A DNA stretch of 64,000 nt from Albugo candida (taxonomy: Eukaryota; Oomycota; Peronosporomycetes; Albuginales; Albuginaceae). Made by a program: the position numbers and the translations under genes. The notes beneath the pieces were generated by a model. The model had not been told where the DNA came from. It did not search any database and saw nothing but the letters and a program-made list of their open reading frames with translations. How positions within the stretch are numbered: position 1 is the stretch's first letter; each line of letters opens with the position of its first letter. Positions 57,050-64,000 of this stretch are shown in pieces. The DNA lies in contig CAJNAR010000022.1 of the NCBI GenBank assembly GCA_905220665.1, forward strand, positions 1 through 64,000. The letters run 5' to 3'.

Positions 57050-58244
57050 ATGCAGAAACTTCGCGGCCATGAGTTTTTTCGTTCTATCGGCTCGCCGCAA
57101 CGAATTGTTGCTCCGATGGTCGACCAATCCGAGCTAGCATTTCGCATGCTTTGCCGCGAGCATGGCGCACAACTTTGCTACACGCCAATGTTTCACAGTC
57201 GTCTATTCGCAGAGAGCCAAGAGTATCGATCTCGAATGTTTGAGCAGCATGTTCGCGATCGACCGCTGATTGTGCAGGTAACAAACTCAATTTGATATAA
57301 TTAAGGAAAAATAAAAGGCTGATAATGCTAGTTCTGTGGAAACGATCCCGAAACTATGGTAACTGCTGCAAAGTATGTGGAAGGTCATTGCGATGCGGTT
57401 GATATAAATTTGGGGTGTCCACAGGTAAGCGTTTGACAGTGAGCCAGAGACGTCTTACAAAATTCATACTGGTTAGGGAATAGCTCGTAAGGGAAATTAC
57501 GGTGCATTTTTGATGAAAGATAAAGCGCGCGTGTGTGAAATCGTTGAGAAATTGGTGGATGAAGTGGCAGTGCCTGTCACGTGCAAAATTCGAGTATTTC
57601 CTGATGAAGCAGAAACGATAGAATTTACAAAAATGCTTGAAAAAGCCGGTTGTGATCTTCTTGTGGTTCATGGGCGCACAAAAGAAATGAACAAGGGTAC
57701 GGTCGGTCAAGTGAATTGGGAGATTATCAAAAAAATCAAGAATGCACTTTCCATTCCCGTTATAGCCAACGGAGGTATTGAGACACCAGAAGACATTGCG
57801 GAGTGCCTCGAGGTAACAGGCGCTGACGGTGTGATGAGCTCGGAAGCAATATTGGGGAATCCAGCGTTATTTGACAAATCACTTCAATTTGGTCCTCTTC
57901 ATCAAAAAGGCCCATGCTACTTTGATCTGGCAAACGAATACATGGATTTTGTTACTACGTACCCAACCGGAAATTTAAAAATCGTGCGAGCTCATCTCTT
58001 CAAACTTCTTTTTGAAGATTTGACCCACCACACTGACCTTCGAAGCGCTCTTGCAAGCGCCAATACCTTCAGTGAGATGAAGCATTTGCTTCAGGTACTG
58101 GGAGATCGAAAGAATGCACCGGTCCAATACGAATACACTCTGGAGAATAGTTGGTATCGAAGGCACCGAAAAAATAGACAGAAACCGGCGGAAGATACTT
58201 TTGAAAAGGTATCGGAAACTGGATTCGGGCAACTTTTTGCTTGA
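57050..58244 (+). CDS. DUS1: tRNA-dihydrouridine synthase 1 (three exons)
   Basis: Flavoenzyme reducing uridines 16/17 in the tRNA D-loop. Exons 57050-57277, 57332-57424 and 57477-58244 join in phase 0 across GT-AG introns of 54 and 52 nt, giving about 362 aa. Signatures: IVAPMVDQSELAFRML (FMN phosphate-binding N-terminus), CYTPMFHSRLF, DINLGCPQGIARKGNYGAFL (catalytic Cys in GCPQ), VTCKIRVF, LVVHGRTKEM, VIANGGIETPEDI and MSSEAILGNPALF. The C-terminal helical tRNA-binding region is shorter than in yeast Dus1 but includes NLKIVRAHLFKLL. The start is the only ATG before the conserved APM motif. It shares a 70-bp divergent promoter with the HVA22-like gene. Confidence 0.92.
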
Positions 58245-61200
58245 GTTAGGAAGGTGCTAGCAGCGTAATTACTGGTTGCAAAATAGAATAGATTGAAGCT
58301 CATACAGCTCTGTTCGAATTTCACGATGTTCAAGTGCAGGCTTCCGTTGATATTGTCTGATTGAGTAGATTGAATCATCCCAATTTGTTGCACTTCAATT
58401 TGATAAGATGATGGACTCGGCACATGCTTATTTGTAACAATGACCCCAACCGGCTTTATAAACCCGATAGTATGGTGCCAAGCAATTTGATCAAAAACAG
58501 TACAGGAGTCAAATTGTCTAGCTATCTAAACTTGCACTTTTATGATTTTACTGCAGACTTGCGCTTTACCCTTCATTTAGCAGCGGCGGTAATCCAGCTG
58601 TACAATCAGATACCAGAGTCACATTTGAAATAAAAAAACGATCGCGACGTCAAAGGAGCAAGTCGGTGTATGTTTGTGTATAGACTGTCAGCAGTGCGAA
58701 ATCATCCTAATTGAAGTCTTTACACCCCAGTTACATCGGACTACGTGTCATAAGAATTTTCACTGTCAAGTGTAGGCTGCAGGTTTAACATGATGCGGCG
58801 CTCAAATAGTAAGGAAAAATTTGCCGGGTACTCGAGTCTCGGGATGTAGATATTCACCTCTGGAATCGAATTGGCTTACTGAGAGAAATCCAACAAGCAA
58901 GAAATGATTATGTGCTCGGTTTCAACAATTTCAACAAGAGTTGAGCGCGTTAAAACTCGGTTGCAGCCTAAAGTTGAATAACTGGTTTAGCTTTATACCA
59001 TCAAAATTTGTTGACCTACATCCCCAATAGATTTTAGGTATCGCAGCTCAGGATTTAGCATTTCCGTGCTAAGTTGGGCTTCTTGCTAGGACTATCCTTA
59101 GTTGTGGTAGTCTCTTGATTTGTCTTTTCTATTTTCGACCTGGATCGGGGAAGACTTTGAATTTCAGTAGATACAAAAGATCTAAGCGAGAATGTTTGCA
59201 GAAGCTGATCTTTTGGATGTCAGCTTTGGCCAACAAATCCTAGGGCCACGGATTTCAAAGGATTGTTTGATATGGTGGCATTTCGTCAAAAGCTCTCTTT
59301 GGAAGCAATGAACATCGGATTCGAGGCAAGAGTTTCCGACATCTGACACTAAGAAAACTGGCGCGTTGCTTAGCAACGGCGCGTGAAGCTTCCATCACAA
59401 AGCACCTTGAATCTCTGTTGCAGATTTGCTCAACGCGATATGATGTCCGTGCAAGCTTTTGTGCAAGTCAAGGATATCAAGGCAATATATGCTTGTTCGT
59501 TTGATAATCGCAATCGTTACATCTAAATATTTTGAAGCTTTGTGGCCCCTTCAGATCACTCGTGATATTGATCTGGTCGTCGAGCAGCTTCGTGTTGTGC
59601 AGTCAATCAATATCATATAAAATCCGCGATCGCATTTGTGAATTTTTCCAGTACACCTGCGCATTGTATCATATCACATGTCGACGTTGCGCTGCATCAT
59701 TAAAGATTGTACAAAAAACTACTAGTGTAGGGCACGGCATGCGAAAGACGATACATGTTTACGAAAGCAATGACGTCATCTAGGAATCAGGCAAACAATC
59801 CAGTAAAAGAGTCAGTAGGCTTAGACTAGCACAGGGCTGTGAACTAAGGACCTTATCGAACTTCACTTTTCGTTTTTACCAGCTCGGACACTACAACTAG
59901 CTTCTACAGCACTGAAAGAGTGATAAAAGCGCGCTCTAACTTAGAACAGATTCGGAATAAGAAGCGACGATGCGATATTACTTTGAGCCCATAATCGCCT
60001 GTATCTTGAGAGATGCATATTCTGAAGGGTTGCTTTCCTTCCTCTGTTACAAGGATTGGCGATAAGTCATATTACCGAAACACTGGTATCTACCTTAGCT
60101 TTGAAGACGGAAAAAGACATATACCGAATTCAGTTCTTGTTGGAGGAGCACTTCGGAGTTATCGAGCTGAATCTTCCATAGATCGAATGCGTCATAAAGA
60201 ACGGTAATAGCGGTAAAAGCTAACAAATAAGAAAACGATCAGCTGTGGATATGATATCGATACAATCATGAAGTATTCATGTCTTACATCGAGAATAAAG
60301 GTTCTACCACAGAGACATATTATTATTCTATTCTACTCATTAGTGCGGATTTGGTTCAGCTTGCCTGATTCTGGAATACCTTGTCGAGATAGACCAAGCC
60401 TTTTCTTCGTCTAAATTCAGCTCAGTAGTAGTTTCTGGAATGTGGCGTAACATAGATGATGGAAACCGTCCACACTTCATTTCTGCAACGAATATTTCAT
60501 GGATAGTTTGACGGCTTCATGTTCTTTCGATGATCACTTTCTACATCTTGGTCGCAGATGGTCTAGAATTGGGTGCAGCGCTGCCTAATTTACAAATTTA
60601 TCAAAAACAAGTATTGCACGGACTATGACTTCTTTGATGTAACGATGAAAGCTCTTTTATGAGGGTAATCAAAACGAGCATCAGACAAATAATGTTCTGA
60701 ACAGGTTGTGCGTGTAGATTGTGTCAGTTTCGATAATGATGCTAGAATGACTTTAGCAATGACGGTGCAAATGATAGTTTGTTCTCATATACCTACTTGT
60801 TATATGCCAGCATCATACGTCTATATAGAATGCTGCTCTTTTAGCAATGCCCCATTTCTTGATTGCAGTAGTTCTCACTCATTATGACAATGTCTACGTC
60901 TACTGAGATGCAGCTCTGAGATGCAGCTCTCAACTTGATGGTGTATTGATACTCTTTGCACAATAGACACATCAGCAAGTGGCTATTTCTATTTCTGAGA
61001 AAAAAGAAGTGCTTCGTGTTGGTAAATTTCATTCATCTTTATAAGATATCACGACTAGATTTGGACCCACCCAAACATTATTTCCAAGACAATTGTTCGT
61101 CATTTTATACCAGGGTATGTCTGTGTTACTCTTTCTTGCGCTTAAGAGCATGCAAACGAAAAAATATAGACAAATGGCGAGGTATGACAGCCGGCTACAT

Positions 61201-61955
61201 CGCTTTGAGCAGTTACTCCAGCCAAGGGTACCTTTGGAATTACCCGACGTGCACAGGTAATGGAAAGATTGGGAATTAGGTATATATGCACATAATATGG
61301 CATTTGGATCTCGTCTTCCATTCCTGCTATCTTGCGCCTCTTGAGCTTGGATTGATCTGGTGAAGGTAATTATATCATCCATAGTCTGAGATGAGAACAC
61401 CGGGCTACATAGTAACGATCTTGTTCAAGTTGAGTACCAACGGCTAATCATGGTCTGATAGCGATAGTGTGCCCCATCAGACATTCAGCGTCTTTCTGAT
61501 TCTGTTTCTATATCCTAGCAAATATCAGTTGAAATCGATCCTTGCTTGGTGCTTTGCGCTACCGCTGCCTCGAGCAGCAGATAAACGCCATGTGGTGGCC
61601 CGTTTATATGAATTATTTATTTATTTTTTCATCCGGCTTTATCTCGCTAATCACGAAAGGCGAAAGTTTTCGAGAAAAGCGGGCTCAGTAGTTCAAGCAG
61701 ACTAAAACATGGCAAGTTACCAGCAAATTTTTTGAAATGAATGCAAGCAGAAAACCAAGAATGAGCTCGATAACTACTAAACGACATTTGGCTGAGTGTG
61801 CAGTATCCAGAATAGTAGTCGAATGATAGCAGCTCAGATTACAAGTCCAAGAAGACCTAAGGAATACCCATGTTTATGCACGCAATTGCATTTCACAAAC
61901 TGCCATGTGCTACATCCAAACGCTTCAACAGCTTCTAAAACCAATAATTATCATG
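58245..61955. other. 3.7-kb stretch without recognisable genes
   Basis: Frames are short (up to about 123 codons, 61400-61029 minus; 85-110 codons near 58.1-58.4 kb, shadows of DUS1). I recognise no domain, repeat, RNA gene or transposon here. It separates the housekeeping core from the Crinkler pseudogene. Confidence 0.5.
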
Positions 61956-63544
61956 CTCCACACGAAACGGCCTTCCGTCTCTGCACCATCTGGCCATGTT
62001 ACTGCGTTGCTCATAAAAGGAGGATATGCGACCTCATTTTCTTTTCCAGCCAGATCAAAATCAATCAACACAACTCGCTTTAACTTGACATTCCATAAGA
62101 CATGTTCTTCACGAAATCTCCATGAACGAATTTCATGTCACACAAACGCTTTTGTATGGTCTGTAAATCATCGAGAATTTTAAGCTTATATTCGTTCACA
62201 ACGTCAGTGAGAAGTTGAAACTGATCAATTTTTTCCATGACGATAAAATACCACCCACTTGGTAGCTCCTCACATAAAAGCAACTTTGGCGCAAAGCCTT
62301 CAAGTGCACAAAACTCGTGAACTTCTTTGCCGTATTGGGTCGCAACATTCACGATAACTTTCTGTTCATTTTTTTATTTTCGCAACGAAAACATTTGGTG
62401 TGAATACGCTATCATATTGGAGGGTGGTGGTTGTACCATCTATGTTTGCGGTATTCTTGTATGGGAATTGGGTCTGATCAAAAGCCATTTTACGAGTTCC
62501 CGAACAAAACCGATGAAGCTCTTCCAGTCCAACTTTCAGAGATCTTAATAGTCTTGCTAGACTTCTTCACATTTTTTCATTCATGGTAAAGAACAATGGA
62601 TTAGATACGACCAATGGTTCGCAGATAGCAATTCCATCTTCAACATTAACAATACCAAACACACTTACTACGGAGTCACATATATCCTCCAAGAAGCATG
62701 GAAGTTGACAATGATGTAATGAGCGACATTCTTCATAATCGGATCACCTGAAGTTGCTTCTCTCTTAAGTGTGACCTCCAGATTCAACAGCAGGTGCTCA
62801 CCACACATATAAGATTCACCTGTTGTCGAGCGTCTGTCAATTTCGTTAACCATGGTGCTATCATCATGATCCAAGAGATAATCTTCTAGTACCTTCCCAC
62901 GCTAGATTCCGCTCCATTTGTATACGTAGTAGAAACTTCGTGACGCACTTCACGCACAAGATCATAATCCTGTCCCTCGATTTTGATTCGCTGGCAGTTG
63001 TAATCAAACCGAGCAAATGTTTCATTAAGCAGGACAATTGGGAGTCAATTGATTTTGTGGTCTGCGTCGACCAATCAATAGCATTGAATTTGACCTGGAT
63101 ACTTTTTGAGAATGTTCTTCCATCCGTATCTACCACTGCATTCCCCAAAAAAAGGATGGAACGACGTCCTTTTAAGTCGTCTAGTTTTGTTTTGCGGGGC
63201 GTCAGCCACGCATCCTGTGTGGGCAGTTTCACCAGTATATGAATGACTTGAGATGAATCATTTATTCCATGGAACACATCCATGATAGGTTCCATTGATG
63301 GCAGCTCTTTCCCTTAAATGAGATCTTGTACATGGTTTATGTTCCCTTGACTCAACAACTCGACATCATCAGAAGCGTCAGCAAGCCACATGCCATTTCT
63401 GACGGCGAGATAAAGTCGTAATTCATCTGCATCACATTTTATCGTTGTGGGCTTTTTCTTCTTGATTTCTTCCTGCAAATCACTGACTGTTTTATGGTCA
63501 TCAATTTTCACTGAAAATGCGTTCCCCCTAATAGCTTCATTCAT
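61956..63544 (-). pseudogene. Crinkler (CRN) effector gene with kinase-like C-terminus, disrupted
   Basis: Crinklers are modular oomycete effectors with a ubiquitin-like N-terminal header and variable nuclear-acting C-termini. Here the header lies at 63544-63314 (AFSVKIDDHKTVSDL, IKCDADELRLYLA, a variant of the LYLAK/LFLAK motif, and MWLAD). A DWL-like region follows to about 62865 in the same frame after an in-frame stop (63316-63314). The C-terminal region (62550-61956, frameshifted) shows kinase-like blocks: WYFIVMEKID near 62240, a catalytic-loop-like FVHGDF near 62125 and IDFDLAG near 62060, as in kinase-type Crinklers. Breaks are the stop near 63315 and frame changes near 62880, near 62370 and near 62105. 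No signal peptide is visible. It is not expressed as one intact protein unless spliced in a way I cannot see. Confidence 0.75.
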
Positions 63545-64000
63545 TGGGTGACCAATAAAAATGCAGTAGCAATTAGCATATCCAATTGATTATTCCGAAT
63601 GTTTAATCTCTGACCTCGAAGTGCATGAATTTTGGATTAATATATATGTTCTTCCTGCCGAATAGATGCATTCAATTCATGCGAAAAAATTGCATAACTT
63701 TCATTCATGGCGTTTAGGTTGATTTTTGTGCATCTCTACAGAAAGACTCGTAGCTATATACATGCAAAAACAAGAAAAGATCAAATGTTTCCCTGAATCA
63801 GTATCGCATAGCCACTAAATGCATCGAATCTCGTAAAATGTTTAACATAAAGTTCTCAAACATTCGAGAGGTGCCTGCTTTTAGACAAAGTGTTGGAAGA
63901 TAGTCGAAATGCGGTCCACGCGACATTGGAAGAGTTCGGCACAGGCGACTCTTCGTCGCTATGATGTCATTTAGCGACCGTGCTGTTTGGAATAGTGCGC
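63545..64000. other. Right edge, upstream of the Crinkler pseudogene
   Basis: AT-rich sequence, no open frame of interest. It would contain the Crinkler promoter and any signal-peptide exon; none is visible. Confidence 0.4.

Noticed and set aside
57975..58423. Minus-strand frames overlapping the end of DUS1
   Set aside because: Shadows of the DUS1 C-terminal exon, which has clear family motifs.

Overview
The window looks like nuclear DNA of an oomycete. Three things support this: a Crinkler-type (CRN) effector pseudogene with the CDAD/LYLA-type N-terminus at the right edge, several secreted cysteine-containing proteins, and compact AT-rich genes whose GT-AG introns are only about 40-75 nt. 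The low GC and dense gene core would suit a white-rust (Albugo-like) genome better than a GC-rich Phytophthora. That lineage call is inference.

Left half (1-32.6 kb), repeat-dominated. A head-to-tail array of about 13 copies of a 412-bp unit (1-5.47 kb) runs into the 3' half of an L1-like LINE (5.5-8.05 kb). Diverged, inverted copies of the same unit lie at 10.2-10.93 kb and 18.15-19.475 kb. A second, different LINE remnant (10.93-14.13 kb, +), a Ty1/Copia remnant (14.15-18.0 kb, -) and the 5' half of an L1-like LINE (19.475-21.78 kb, -) fill the space between them. The nearly full-length decayed LINE at 24.3-31.0 kb (-) shows both ORFs, but its RT active site reads FAND instead of FADD. Three copies of a SINE-like module (8.06-8.28, 21.78-22.21, 24.1-24.3 kb) sit at LINE ends; one has tRNA-like A and B boxes. 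A Tc1/mariner-like element with intact 26-bp TIRs and a TA duplication (31734-32621) marks the edge of the repeat-rich zone.

Middle (32.7-58.25 kb), gene-dense. In order: FANCD2 (+); a gene-poor 3-kb stretch; a truncated P-type ATPase-like actuator protein (+); UNC-50 (+); a coiled-coil protein (+); INPP4-type phosphoinositide 4-phosphatase (-); a secretory-pathway cyclophilin (-); a 379-aa secreted protein (-); a cytochrome b561-type membrane protein (-); a 1080-aa P-loop kinase plus 2H-phosphoesterase protein with an RNA-repair-like layout (-); a small secreted protein with a mucin-like repeat tail (-); an HVA22/REEP-like membrane protein with a spliced-on signal peptide (-); and tRNA-dihydrouridine synthase Dus1 (+), divergent from the previous gene across 70 bp. 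Housekeeping functions (DNA crosslink repair, tRNA modification and perhaps RNA repair, ER/Golgi membranes, phosphoinositides) are interleaved with secreted candidates. No operon-like logic is expected or seen.

Right end (58.25-64 kb): about 3.7 kb without a recognisable gene, then a Crinkler with a kinase-like C-terminal domain on the minus strand, broken by a stop codon and several frameshifts.

Most interesting: (1) the kinase/2H-phosphoesterase protein with unassigned flanking regions; (2) the 412-bp repeat family whose copies abut two interrupted LINE halves in opposite orientation, which suggests array insertion and then inversion; (3) the actuator-only P-type ATPase-like protein lacking TGES and the phosphorylation domain; (4) a cyclophilin with a GC-AG intron; (5) SINE-like modules lying tail-to-tail with LINE 3' ends.
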